Source of the DNA: Chloroflexota bacterium | Lineage (GTDB): Bacteria > Chloroflexota > Anaerolineae > Aggregatilineales > Aggregatilineaceae | Assembly (NCBI GenBank): GCA_012729765.1 | Contig: JAAYCM010000024.1 | Coordinates: 1-64,000, forward strand | Reading direction: 5' to 3' | Length of the DNA: 64,000 nucleotides | In this document: piece after piece, positions 16,950-24,816 of the stretch | How positions within the stretch are numbered: the stretch's first letter is position 1 | Layout: every line of letters starts with the position of its first letter | The notes under the pieces: generated by a model | What the model saw: the letters and a program-made list of their open reading frames with translations, nothing else | What the model was told of the DNA's origin: nothing | Database searches by the model: none | Program-made: the position numbers and the translations under genes

Positions 16950-17285
16950 ATGATGGACGAAACCGAACGCGAGCAGCTTGCCAAACGGCTTAGCGCCATG
17001 CAGTTCAACGAGGCACGCCGGGAGATCGTGAAGCTGGATCGGGACGCCGACATGAAATATTGGCGCAACACGATCTGGGACGAGTATCACACCATGTTCC
17101 TGCTGCCGAACGCGGATGTGCGCGTCACCCTGGTCGAAGTGGCGGACGCGAAGAAGCTGAAGGACGATCCGGATGCGTCCCGCCCCGTCAGCCGCCGGAA
17201 CCTGCTCGGCGTCAAGTTCAAATACGTCGGGGCGAAGGTCGAGCCGATGGACCGCCCGGTCAACTTCAAGCACCAGCGCCCGTAG
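16950..17285 (+). CDS. Hypothetical protein of about 111 residues
   Basis: Begins MMDETEREQ, with GGAG just upstream. The ATG at 16953 is equally possible, and a longer frame from 16851 starts at the promoter and is unlikely. The first half is helical and charged (EREQLAKRLSAMQFNEARREIVKLD). The second half contains YHTMFLLPNADVRVTLVEVADAKK and ends with a basic segment. There is no signal or membrane segment. I recognise no family. It is divergent from xseA, and repeat copy B follows about 80 bases downstream. Confidence 0.6.
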   Translation: MMDETEREQLAKRLSAMQFNEARREIVKLDRDADMKYWRNTIWDEYHTMFLLPNADVRVTLVEVADAKKLKDDPDASRPVSRRNLLGVKFKYVGAKVEPMDRPVNFKHQRP

Positions 17286-17366
17286 CCGTTTTTCAGGTGG
17301 CAGAAACCTGTCGGGGCGTATGGTGGTATGGTGGTATACGCCCCGCTCGATGCCGTGGGCCAGCAC

Positions 17367-17550
17367 TTAGAGGTTGTTATGCACTTTGGAAAGCTGAATG
17401 AGGCGAAGCCCCGCCTGCTCCCCCCATCCTAAATCCTTCCCCCACAAGGTGGGAAGGACTTCAAAACTGCCGCCCTGCTCCCCTTCCCTCCGCGACAGCG
17501 TGGGGGAAGGGGCCGGGGGATGGGGGGTAAAAATGCATAACTGCCTCTAG
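17367..17550 (+). repeat. Dispersed mini-element, copy B (nearly intact)
   Basis: Ends are TTAGAGGTTGTTATGCAC on the left and, read inward from the right, CTAGAGGCAGTTATGCAT: imperfect terminal inverted repeats of about 17 bases. The interior has GGAAAGCTGAATGAGGCGAA, then the core (CCCATCCTAAATCCTTCCCC, GGTGGGAAGGACTT, tccccttccctccg, GTGGGGGAAGGGGCCGGGGG). Two hairpins can form inside. The right-end CTAG supplies the stop codon of fabI. Confidence 0.85.
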
Positions 17551-18344
17551 CCCTCGCTCAGTTCTTCTTCCGTTACCGTCAGGCCGAGCACATGATAGCC
17601 GCCGTCGATGTAGATCGTCTCGCCCGTCACCTGCCGGCCCCAGTCGCTCGCCAGGAAGACGGCCACATTTCCGACATCTTCCTGCGTGGCCAGCCCGCGC
17701 GTCGGCGAAACCTTCTCGGCATAGTGCAGCATCACGCGGAAGCCGGGCACGCCCGCCGCCGCCAGCGTGCGGATCGGGCCGGGGCTGAGCGAATTGACGC
17801 GAACCCCCTGCGGGCCAAGATCGGCGGCCAGGTAGCGCACGATATTTTCCAGCGCCGACTTGGCAATCGCCATGACGTTATAGCGCGGCATGACCTTCTC
17901 CGACGCGTAATAGGTCAGCGCCATGATGCTGCCGCCCTCGGTCATCAGCTCGGCGGCGTGCTTCGCCAGCGGGATCAGGCTGTAGGCAGAGATATCCAGC
18001 GCCAGGCGGAAACCGTCGCGGCTGATGTCGCGGAAGCGCCCGCCCAGCTCGTCGCCCGGCGCAAAGGCGATCGCGTGGATCAGAATGTCGAGCTTGCCGA
18101 AGCGGTCGCCCACCTTGCCGAATAGCGCCTCGATCTCGGCGTCGGACGTGACATCGCACTTCTCTACAAAGTCGATCCCGTTTTCCTCGGCCAGCGGAAA
18201 AACACGCTTCTCCAGCGCCTCGCCGACATAGCTCAGCCCGACCGTCGCGCCCTCGCGCAGAAACGCCTCGGTGATGCCCCACGCGATCGAACGCTTATTC
18301 GCCACGCCAAAAACCAGCGCGTTTTTGCCGTCCAGTAATCCCAT
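17547..18344 (-). CDS. fabI: Enoyl-ACP reductase (NADH)
   Basis: 265 residues. FabI catalyses the last reductive step of each fatty-acid elongation cycle. The glycine-rich cofactor site is VFGVANKRSIAWGI (11-24), and the catalytic pair Tyr155 and Lys162 has the FabI-type spacing of six residues, with the extra conserved Tyr145 region (LTYYASEKV). DGGYHVLG near the C-terminus is also typical. The start has a CAGGAGG ribosome-binding site. The stop codon is TAG within the terminal CTAG of repeat copy B, and copy C lies just upstream of its promoter, so the gene is bracketed by two copies of the same element. Confidence 0.95.
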   Translation of the reverse strand: MGLLDGKNALVFGVANKRSIAWGITEAFLREGATVGLSYVGEALEKRVFPLAEENGIDFVEKCDVTSDAEIEALFGKVGDRFGKLDILIHAIAFAPGDELGGRFRDISRDGFRLALDISAYSLIPLAKHAAELMTEGGSIMALTYYASEKVMPRYNVMAIAKSALENIVRYLAADLGPQGVRVNSLSPGPIRTLAAAGVPGFRVMLHYAEKVSPTRGLATQEDVGNVAVFLASDWGRQVTGETIYIDGGYHVLGLTVTEEELSEG

Positions 18345-18371
18345 CTTTGCCTCCTGTGGGTAGAATTGGAA

Positions 18372-18401
18372 GTATTAACACGCCGGGGCTGCAATGGTCA
18401 C
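18372..18401 (-). promoter_or_regulatory. Candidate fabI promoter abutting repeat copy C
   Basis: On the minus strand GTGACC, 18 bases, then TAATAC. It starts directly at the end of repeat copy C, so the element forms the upstream border of the promoter. Confidence 0.4.
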
Positions 18402-18547
18402 GCCAGCGCGTGGTATGCACGCCCCCCATCCTAAATCCTTCCCCCACAAGGTGGGAAGGACTTTAAACCTGCCATCGTGCTCCCCTTCCCTCCGTGAAAC
18501 GTGGGGGAAGGGGCCGGGAGATGGGGGGTAAAAGCGCATAACACGTC
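18402..18547 (+). repeat. Dispersed mini-element, copy C
   Basis: Short form lacking the GGAAxxCTGAA arm. The left end gcgcgtggtatgcacg pairs with the right end (read inward, tgacgtgttatgcgctttta). The core is almost identical to copy B. It sits between the fabI promoter and the stop codon of the L,D-transpeptidase gene, with no CTAG at either border. Confidence 0.8.
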
Positions 18548-20531
18548 AGGACAGCACTTCGACCGGCGTGCCGATCTCGGCCCACTCATAGAACCAGCGC
18601 GCCTCGTGCGTCGGCAGGTTGACGCAGCCGTGACTCATCGGCTCGCCAAAGTTATCGTGCCAATAGGTCCCGTGCAGCCCGTAGCCCTGGTAGAAGTACA
18701 TCACGTAGGGCACATCTGGCAAATAGTAGCCGGGGCCAGTCATCGTCTGCTTCTCGCGCTTGATGTAAATCTTGAACTCGCCCTCAACCGTCGGGGTCTG
18801 GGGCAGCCCGGTCGAGACGATCACGCTGCGCACCAGCCGATTATTTTCGTAGGCGTAGACGCGCTGCTGCTTGAGCCGCACGACAATCTTCTTGCGGGTC
18901 GCGCTCGCCCCGGTCTGATCCGAATCGGGCAGTTGATAGCCACCCTGGCGGTGCCCGGTGCGCGTCACCGGCACGATCAAGGTCTGCCCGATGCTGAGCC
19001 GGTCCGGATTGGGCAGTGCGTTGAGCGCGGTCAGGGTGCCCAGCGGCACGCCGTAAGTGTAGCTGATGCCAAGCAGGTTCTCGCCGGGTTGGACGATGTG
19101 CATCCGCCCCTGGACAAGATGGCGCGCCGGACTGATTGCGGACTCGCGGGCGGGAGTAATCGTCGGCGCGAGCGTCTTGGTGGGCGCTTCGGTCGCGGTC
19201 GGTGTAGGGCTGGGCGCGCGCGTCGGCTCCGGCGGCAGCCCAACCGGATCGACGGTGCACAGCCGCGCCCCGCCATTGAACGTGCCCGCGTTTGTCAGCG
19301 GGACGGCGTCGCCGGTCGTGATGTCGATCAGCGCGATCTGCACGTCGTCGGGGTCGCCGACCGAGGCCAGCAGGTGCGACTCGTCGCCCCACCCCCACGC
19401 GATCGCCGCCCCCTCGCCGACCCGCACCGCCACCGGCTCCGGCTGCTCGAAGTCCAGCAGGTAGATGTCGGATGTCTGCGGGTCTTCGAGATCGCCCCAC
19501 GAGGTATACACGATGCGCTCGCCGGTCGCGTCGAAATGCGGCCAGACTTCGTTGCCGTCGCTGAACTCCGGCGGCAGGATCGGGAACTCGCCCTCGACCT
19601 CTTCACCGATCACGGCCAGGTAGAGGTCCCAGGGGCCGCTCTGATCGCTGGAGAAAAGAAGCTGGCGGCCATCCGGTCCCCAGGCGGGCGACGTATCGCG
19701 CCCCAGGTCGGTCGTCACCTGGCGCGGGTTGCCGCCGTCTGCGTCCATCAGCCAGATCGTGGGAATTCCGTCGGAGCGCGTCGAGACAAACGCGATCGTG
19801 CTGCCGTCCGGGCTGAAGGCCGGCGCGAAGTTCACCCCTTCGGAATCGGTAAGCTGGATCGGCTCCGACTGGTCAAAGCGCTGCAAATAGAGCTGGTAGC
19901 TGCCGCTGCTGTCCGAGGCGTAGACGACCGTCTGCCCATCGGGCGAGCAAACCGGCTCGCGCTCGTTGGCGGGACCGCTCGTGACCGCGCGCACGTCGCC
20001 ATCCAGCGTCAGCAGATAGACGTCGTCGCTGCCGCTGCGGTTGCTGTAGAACACGATCTCGTAGGGGCGCGCAGGCGTGGACGGCGGCGTGTCAGTTGGC
20101 GGCGGGGGTGAGACGGTCGCCGTGTGTGTCGGCACGGCGGCCAGCGCGGTATTCGTCAGCGGGATGCCGGTCGCGGCCTGCTGCTCGGCGGGGCGCGCGG
20201 TGGCGCTCGGCGTCAGGGACGGCGTGGGCGAATCCGGGAGCGGGCTGGCGGTCGCCGATGGTGGGAGCGGCGTCTCCGAAGGCGCTTCGCTGGGAACCGG
20301 CGTGGCGGTTTCGGATGTGACAGCTTCCGGCGCGGCAGTCTCAGGCGCGGCGGTGGTACCGGTCGCGGCAGCCTGCGCGCTCCAATCCGTCGCCAGATCG
20401 GACATATTCGCCAGCGTGGGCAGCGCGCTGTCGTCGTCGCTGCCGGTGCCGCAGGCGGCCAACACGATGATAGTCAGAATCCAGATCAAATACGGTGCCG
20501 GGCGCAGCCGGGGAGCAGCTCGTTGAGTCAC
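18546..20531 (-). CDS. Lipoprotein with TolB-like propeller, LysM and L,D-transpeptidase domain
   Basis: 661 residues. A lipoprotein signal (hydrophobic segment ending LAAC) is followed by a Pro/Thr/Ser-rich stretch. A PD40/TolB-like beta-propeller comes next (repeats with CSPDGQTVVYASD, FSPDGSTIAFVST, WGPDGRQLLFSSD; about residues 155-380). A LysM domain (HIVQPGENLLGISYTYGV) and a C-terminal YkuD L,D-transpeptidase domain follow. The transpeptidase has the active-site motif SHGCVNLP, which puts the Cys after the expected upstream His. It should crosslink or attach to peptidoglycan outside the membrane. I choose GTG 20531 because a promoter covers the longer TTG start and a GGAGAT site precedes the GTG. 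Confidence 0.9.
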   Translation of the reverse strand: MTQRAAPRLRPAPYLIWILTIIVLAACGTGSDDDSALPTLANMSDLATDWSAQAAATGTTAAPETAAPEAVTSETATPVPSEAPSETPLPPSATASPLPDSPTPSLTPSATARPAEQQAATGIPLTNTALAAVPTHTATVSPPPPTDTPPSTPARPYEIVFYSNRSGSDDVYLLTLDGDVRAVTSGPANEREPVCSPDGQTVVYASDSSGSYQLYLQRFDQSEPIQLTDSEGVNFAPAFSPDGSTIAFVSTRSDGIPTIWLMDADGGNPRQVTTDLGRDTSPAWGPDGRQLLFSSDQSGPWDLYLAVIGEEVEGEFPILPPEFSDGNEVWPHFDATGERIVYTSWGDLEDPQTSDIYLLDFEQPEPVAVRVGEGAAIAWGWGDESHLLASVGDPDDVQIALIDITTGDAVPLTNAGTFNGGARLCTVDPVGLPPEPTRAPSPTPTATEAPTKTLAPTITPARESAISPARHLVQGRMHIVQPGENLLGISYTYGVPLGTLTALNALPNPDRLSIGQTLIVPVTRTGHRQGGYQLPDSDQTGASATRKKIVVRLKQQRVYAYENNRLVRSVIVSTGLPQTPTVEGEFKIYIKREKQTMTGPGYYLPDVPYVMYFYQGYGLHGTYWHDNFGEPMSHGCVNLPTHEARWFYEWAEIGTPVEVLS

Positions 20532-20576
20532 GGCAAATCTCCAGCGAAGGATAGCAGTCGGTGCTCGTGTGGGCTG

Positions 20577-20606
20577 ATTGTAGAACGCTCCGGGCCGGTT
20601 TGCCAA
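20577..20606 (-). promoter_or_regulatory. Promoter of the L,D-transpeptidase gene
   Basis: TTGGCA, 18 bases, then TACAAT on the minus strand, 46 bases before GTG 20531. It supports that start over the TTG at 20606, which coincides with the -35 box. Confidence 0.6.
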
Positions 20607-20672
20607 GCGGCCCTGGCGCGCCGCGTTGCATTAAGATTGTGTTGAGAAATGTGCCCGGTGCCTGAAAAGTTC

Positions 20673-20705
20673 GAAAGCGCCTGGGACGCCGACCCTGGCG
20701 CTTTC
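20673..20705 (-). terminator. Hairpin downstream of the TauE/SafE gene
   Basis: GAAAGCGCC and GGCGCTTTC pair perfectly, extended by GGG/CCC. On the minus strand it is followed by gaacttttc, a weak T tract. It lies about 180 bases after the TauE stop; the intervening 20706-20884 holds nothing recognisable apart from AT-rich sequence near 20745-20760. Confidence 0.4.
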
Positions 20706-20884
20706 TCGGTAAAAAAGGAGGAGAAGAAGAGATTTTGCCCTTCGCTGTATATATAATACGCAACCTCTATCGACTCTTTCCTAATGCTCGGACTACGCTT
20801 AACCTACGGAATCCCTACGCCCCGTCTTGTCACTGGGCTCCTGTCGGTTTTGCAGGCAGAAGTGCGTAAAAGCGTAAGCAAGTT

Positions 20885-21667
20885 TCATAGTTGAAAAATA
20901 AAGCGCAGGCTGATCACCAGCAGGAACACGCCATACAGCCGCTTGACAGTGGCCGAGGGCAGTCCCAGCGCGATCCGCGCCCCGGCGAGCGATCCGGCGA
21001 GCAGCCCCAGCGCGATGACAAGCGAGGCGGTGAGAGCGAGTTCGCCGGCATCATAGTACGACAGCACCCCACCGATCCCGACCGGCGGAAGCTGTGCCAC
21101 GAGTGAGGTCCCCACCGCGCGCTTCTGATCGTAGCGCAGCAGCACCACCAGCGCCGGGACGATTACCAGCCCGCCGCCGATCCCGAACAGGCCCGACGCG
21201 ATCCCGGCCCCCACGCCGACTACCAGCAGGATATACCACGCCACCTCGACCGGCACCGGATCGGCTGCCGGGGGCGCACCATTGCGGCGCTGCGTCAACA
21301 GCTTGCGCGGCTCGACAAAGCGCCAGCCCATAAAAAACAGAAACAGGCCGTAGATGCGCTGCAAGGTATCGCCCGGCAGACCCAGCGCCAACTGCGCGCC
21401 GAGCACATTCCCGCCCACCAGCCCCAGCGCGATCAGCGTCGCCGCCCTCAATTGCAGCTGCCCGGCGCGATAGTAGGCCAACACGGCGAAGATGCCCACC
21501 GGCCAGACCAGGGCCGCCAGCGAGGTCCCCAGCCCCTCTTTTAGCCCGAAGCCGAACAGCACCACCAGCGCCGGGACGATCACCACCCCGCCGCCGATCC
21601 CGAACATGCCAGAGAGTATCCCGGCGGCAGCGCCGAGCACCAGAAACGCTATGAGATGATCAGGCAT
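20885..21667 (-). CDS. TauE/SafE-family membrane transporter (sulfite/sulfonate-type exporter)
   Basis: 260 residues with about eight membrane helices arranged as two homologous halves. Each half carries the family signature: GILSGMFGIGGGVVIVPALV in the first and GIASGLFGIGGGLVIVPALV in the second, with GTSLAA / GTSLVA following. TauE/SafE proteins export organosulfur anions or related small molecules. No sulfur gene is adjacent, so the substrate is unknown. I start at MPDHLIAFL (21667). A longer frame to 21763 runs back through non-conserved sequence into the region of repeat copy D. Confidence 0.88.
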   Translation of the reverse strand: MPDHLIAFLVLGAAAGILSGMFGIGGGVVIVPALVVLFGFGLKEGLGTSLAALVWPVGIFAVLAYYRAGQLQLRAATLIALGLVGGNVLGAQLALGLPGDTLQRIYGLFLFFMGWRFVEPRKLLTQRRNGAPPAADPVPVEVAWYILLVVGVGAGIASGLFGIGGGLVIVPALVVLLRYDQKRAVGTSLVAQLPPVGIGGVLSYYDAGELALTASLVIALGLLAGSLAGARIALGLPSATVKRLYGVFLLVISLRFIFQL

Positions 21668-21725
21668 ACGTGACTCCAATGTAGGCAGTGAAGAATGGGT
21701 GGCGGGTCCGGCACCCTGGAACGTG

Positions 21726-21896
21726 CTAGGCACTTTGGAAGGCTGAACGAAGCGAAGCCGCACCTGCCCCCCATCCTAAATCCTTCCCCCACAAGGTGGG
21801 AAGGACTTGCAAGACGCCATCGTTCTCCCCTTCCCTCCGTGAAACGTGGGGGAAGGGGTCGGGGGATGGGGGGTGAAAATGCATCACACACCCTAG
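21726..21896 (+). repeat. Dispersed mini-element, copy D
   Basis: The left border is CTAGGCACTTTGGAAGGCTG: the outer ten bases of the terminal repeat seen in copy B are missing. The core matches copy B closely. The right end aaaatgcatcacacaccctag finishes in the CTAG that carries the stop codon of the TIR-domain gene. The left CTAG lies 59 bases upstream of the TauE start. Confidence 0.8.
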
Positions 21897-22828
21897 AATG
21901 GCGACACACCCAGGAACTCGTCCAGCAGCAACAGCACCAGCCCGGTGATCACCAGCAGCGCGATGATGATCGCCGCGATCACGACGACCTGCGCGACGCG
22001 CGCCTGCCGGTTGATCGGCTCGCGTATCTCGGCCAGCGTGCCGGTCGCCAGGTAGCGGTAGAGGGCCGCCGCCTCGCGGTTGAGCACCTGGTAGTGCGCC
22101 GGGAACCAGTAATACACCTGGAGCCGCGTCATCTGGTAAAACGCCGACAGGCTCCCGTCTTCCAGCACAATCGTCAGCGTGTGCTCGGCGCGGCGCGGAT
22201 CGAACAGCCCAAACCGCCGCCGCCGCTGCGCCCGAAACTGGCCCGGATCGCTGTCAAGCGGCTCGAAGTCCATGACCTGCCAGAAGGCCGGCAGACGGAT
22301 CGCCAGCTCGTCGTCGGGCAGGATGATCGGCAGCTCGTAATGCACGCGCAGGCGGTCCTCGCGCCAGCAGCGCTCCGCCGGGAGCGTCGCCGGGAGAAGC
22401 TGCTCCTTGAACACCGGGGGTGGGTGCTCAATCGTCAGCGGGCGGGTCGGCGCGCCGGATTCCCGCAGCAGCTCGACCAGCTCCTCAATCGCCAGCAGGA
22501 AGCGCCCGTGAAAATTGACCTGCGGCAGCCCGTGCAGCCGCTCCGGTATCGGGATCGGCTCGCGCACCAGCAGAATCGCGGGCCGGTTCAGGCTCAGCGC
22601 GCGTGTGCACTGCTCCAGCAGCGTATCGGACGCCATGCTCGCCGGCGAGAGGATGATCAGTACGTGGCTCGCGCCTTCCAGCGCCTGCTCGGAATCGAAG
22701 GGGATGCTGCTCGCGTCCGCTTCATCCAGGACAGGCCAGACGATCAGCCCGCGCTGCTGAAGCTGGACGGCAAGCTGTTGGGCGAACGTCTGCTCGGCTT
22801 GAGCGCACGTCAGAACGATATGGGACAT
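21893..22828 (-). CDS. TIR-like domain protein with C-terminal membrane anchor
   Basis: 311 residues. The N-terminal 110 residues have the TIR/TIR_2 pattern: SHIVLTCAQAEQTFAQQLA, then GLIVWPVLDEAD, then ALEGASHVLIILSPASMASD, followed by LLEQCTRAL, whose Glu sits where NADase TIRs carry the catalytic glutamate. A middle region of about 150 residues (beta-rich, Arg-rich) is unassigned. A single strong membrane helix lies near residues 280-305, with a short C-terminal tail (LLDEFLGVSPF). TIR domains act as protein adaptors or NAD-cleaving effectors. The gene has its own promoter just after murJ and its TAG stop lies in repeat copy D. NADase activity is inference. Confidence 0.75.
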   Translation of the reverse strand: MSHIVLTCAQAEQTFAQQLAVQLQQRGLIVWPVLDEADASSIPFDSEQALEGASHVLIILSPASMASDTLLEQCTRALSLNRPAILLVREPIPIPERLHGLPQVNFHGRFLLAIEELVELLRESGAPTRPLTIEHPPPVFKEQLLPATLPAERCWREDRLRVHYELPIILPDDELAIRLPAFWQVMDFEPLDSDPGQFRAQRRRRFGLFDPRRAEHTLTIVLEDGSLSAFYQMTRLQVYYWFPAHYQVLNREAAALYRYLATGTLAEIREPINRQARVAQVVVIAAIIIALLVITGLVLLLLDEFLGVSPF

Positions 22829-22871
22829 GCCCGCTTCTCATGGGATAGAGTGTCTGCACGGCCAGACCGAG

Positions 22872-22900
22872 ATTGTACACGAAGCCGCGGAGTCCGTAAA
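22872..22900 (-). promoter_or_regulatory. Promoter of the TIR-domain gene
   Basis: TTTACG, 17 bases, then TACAAT on the minus strand, in the 82-base gap after the murJ stop codon. The transcript would have a leader of about 37 bases. Confidence 0.55.
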
Positions 22901-22910
22901 CTGGCGGCAG

Positions 22911-24509
22911 CTAGCCCCGCACGCGGCGCAGCACCAGGCGCGGCAGCGTGACGGCCTGCTCGACACGCAGCAGCATCGCCGCCGCCCAGAAGATCGCGCC
23001 GCCGAGCACCACCGCCCCGACCGTCTGCGGCAGCGCGGCCAGATCGGGCAGCAGCGCCCGAAAACCGGCGATCCCCGCCGCCATGACGCCCGCCGCGAGC
23101 AGCGTCCGCGTTCCGCTCACCAGCAGCCGCCGGTCCTCGATCCCGCCGATGCGCCGCCGCAGGATCAGCCACAGCGTGCCGCTCTCGACCGCCGTCGCAA
23201 TCGACATCGCCAGCGCCAGCCCGCCAAACGGCCCGCGCGCGAAATCGGTGCTGTCCGGATAGCCAAAGACGCGGATCAGCACCAGGCTCAGCACAATATT
23301 GAGCAGCATCGTCGCCGTGCCGATCTTGACCGGCGTCCAGGTGTCGTGCAGCGCGAAAAAGGCGCGCACCAATATTTCCAGCACGGTATGCCCCGCCAGC
23401 CCGATCCCGAACAGGGCCAGTGCCCAGGCGGTCCCGGCGGTCGCGGTCGCGGTCCAATCGCCGCGCTCGTAGACCAGCGCCACGATCGGGCGGCTGGCGA
23501 CGGCCAACCCCACCCCCGCCGGGATCGAGAGGAACAGCACGCTGCTCAGCGCGTCGGCCAGCGTGCGCCGGAAGACCGCCACATCGTGCTGCGCGCTCAG
23601 CGTCGAGAGCGTCGGGAAAACCGCCGTGCCGACGCTCTGCCCCAGCACGCCGATCACGGTGAACATCAGCACGAACGCGAAGTTGAGCGCGGTCACGCTA
23701 CCGACCATCATCCCCGACGCCAGCGCGGTATTGACCCAGAAATTGACCTGTACCACGCCCAGCCCCAGCACGCGCGGCCCCATCAGCAGCAGCACCTCGC
23801 GCACACCGGGAGTCTGCCAGCTCAGCAGCGGGCGGAAGCGGAAATCGACACGCAGCAGCGCCGGAATCTGGATCAGCAGGTGCAGCCCCGCGCCCAACAC
23901 CGCGCCCCACGCCAGCCCGTGCACGCCCCAGGCCGGAGCCAGTGCCAGCGCCCCGACGATCAGCCCGATGTTGTACAGGCTGGGGGCCAGCGCGGGTGTC
24001 AGGAAGTGTTGGTGCGCGTTGAGGACGCCCATCATCAGACCGCTGACGCCGAAGATGATCACGGTCAGCAGCATAATCCGCATCAGCTCGACGGTGAGCG
24101 CCTGCGTCTCCGGCGCGGCGTTGGGCAAGAGCAGCCAGCGCACCAGCGGATCGGCCAGCCCGAACGCCAGCAGCGCCAGCCCGCCCGACACCGCCAGCAG
24201 CAGCGTGATCACGGCATTCGCCAGCCGCTGCGCCCCGGTCGTGTCGTCCTGCGCCAGGAAGCGCGTAAAAACCGGGATGAACGCCGATCCGAGCGCGCCG
24301 CCCGCTACCAGCACGAACAGCGTCTCTGGCACGCGCTGCGCCGCGACAAACGCATCCAGACGCGCCCCGGCCCCAAACGCCGACGAGATCGCCGCCTGCC
24401 GCACGATCCCCAAGATGCCGCTGGCGACATAGGCCAGCATCACGATCCCGGCTGCCCGCGCGATCTGCCGCCCGGACAGCGCGCGCGCTCCGCCTCGCTG
24501 CTCGCTCAT
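22911..24509 (-). CDS. murJ: Lipid II flippase MurJ (MviN)
   Basis: 532 residues with about 14 membrane helices of the MOP superfamily. RAAGIVMLAYVASGILGIVR at the start and AGARLDAFVAAQRVPE are typical of MurJ, as are AFIPVFTRF and the later SVGTAVFPTLSTL. MurJ flips lipid II across the membrane for peptidoglycan synthesis. I start at MSEQRGGAR with an AGGAGC site; a longer frame starts at 24584, upstream of the predicted promoter box. The gene is preceded by the terminator of the methyltransferase gene and followed by a separate promoter for the TIR gene. Confidence 0.93.
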   Translation of the reverse strand: MSEQRGGARALSGRQIARAAGIVMLAYVASGILGIVRQAAISSAFGAGARLDAFVAAQRVPETLFVLVAGGALGSAFIPVFTRFLAQDDTTGAQRLANAVITLLLAVSGGLALLAFGLADPLVRWLLLPNAAPETQALTVELMRIMLLTVIIFGVSGLMMGVLNAHQHFLTPALAPSLYNIGLIVGALALAPAWGVHGLAWGAVLGAGLHLLIQIPALLRVDFRFRPLLSWQTPGVREVLLLMGPRVLGLGVVQVNFWVNTALASGMMVGSVTALNFAFVLMFTVIGVLGQSVGTAVFPTLSTLSAQHDVAVFRRTLADALSSVLFLSIPAGVGLAVASRPIVALVYERGDWTATATAGTAWALALFGIGLAGHTVLEILVRAFFALHDTWTPVKIGTATMLLNIVLSLVLIRVFGYPDSTDFARGPFGGLALAMSIATAVESGTLWLILRRRIGGIEDRRLLVSGTRTLLAAGVMAAGIAGFRALLPDLAALPQTVGAVVLGGAIFWAAAMLLRVEQAVTLPRLVLRRVRG

Positions 24510-24548
24510 TGCTGCTCCTGCTGTGGAGAGAGTCCAATCACGCGGGCA

Positions 24549-24557
24549 AGTATAGCA
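24549..24557 (-). promoter_or_regulatory. Extended -10 promoter of murJ
   Basis: TGCTATACT on the minus strand, a TGnTATACT extended -10 element, 40 bases before the murJ start codon and just after the preceding gene's terminator. Confidence 0.45.
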
Positions 24558-24582
24558 GGTGATCGACCTTCGGGGCGCGCAC

Positions 24583-24603
24583 AAAAAACGGGCAAGCCGC
24601 CCG
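24583..24603 (-). terminator. Intrinsic terminator of the methyltransferase gene
   Basis: On the minus strand CGGGC, 5-base loop, GCCCG, then TTTTTT. Repeat copy E now separates it from the stop codon of the gene it served by about 210 bases. Confidence 0.7.
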
Positions 24604-24636
24604 GCTGGCCAGCATCAGGCAGCAGTGCAAAACGGT

Positions 24637-24816
24637 CTAGAGGCTGTTATGCACTTTTACCCCCCATCTCCCGGCCCCTTCCCCCACACTGTCGCGGAGG
24701 AAAGGGGGGCACGGCAGTGTTTTTCAAGTCCTTCCCTCATTTTGGGGGAAGGATTTAGGATGGGGGGACGTGCCATTCACCTCGTTCAGTGTTCCGAAGT
24801 GCATAACACGCTCTAG
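24637..24816 (-). repeat. Dispersed mini-element, copy E (intact, inverted orientation)
   Basis: Both borders are CTAG. Inward from each end the terminal repeats read GAGGCTGTTATGCAC and GAGCGTGTTATGCAC (13 of 15 identical). The GGAACACTGAACGAGG arm is on the right, so the element is inverted relative to copies B and D. It is inserted between the TAG stop codon of the methyltransferase gene, inside the right CTAG, and that gene's terminator. Removing it restores one CTAG site. Confidence 0.88.

Noticed and set aside
17430-17520. Hairpins inside the repeat copies as ordinary terminators
   Set aside because: The hairpins belong to a repeated element present in both orientations and lack a T tract; they may influence transcript ends but are not evidence of a dedicated terminator.
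20745-20760. Strong-looking TATATATAAT promoter box on the plus strand
   Set aside because: No -35 box at a suitable distance and no plus-strand gene follows; treated as an AT-rich patch.
22827-24758. 643-codon plus-strand open frame over murJ
   Set aside because: Antisense of murJ; its translation is Arg/Gln/His-rich with no family resemblance.
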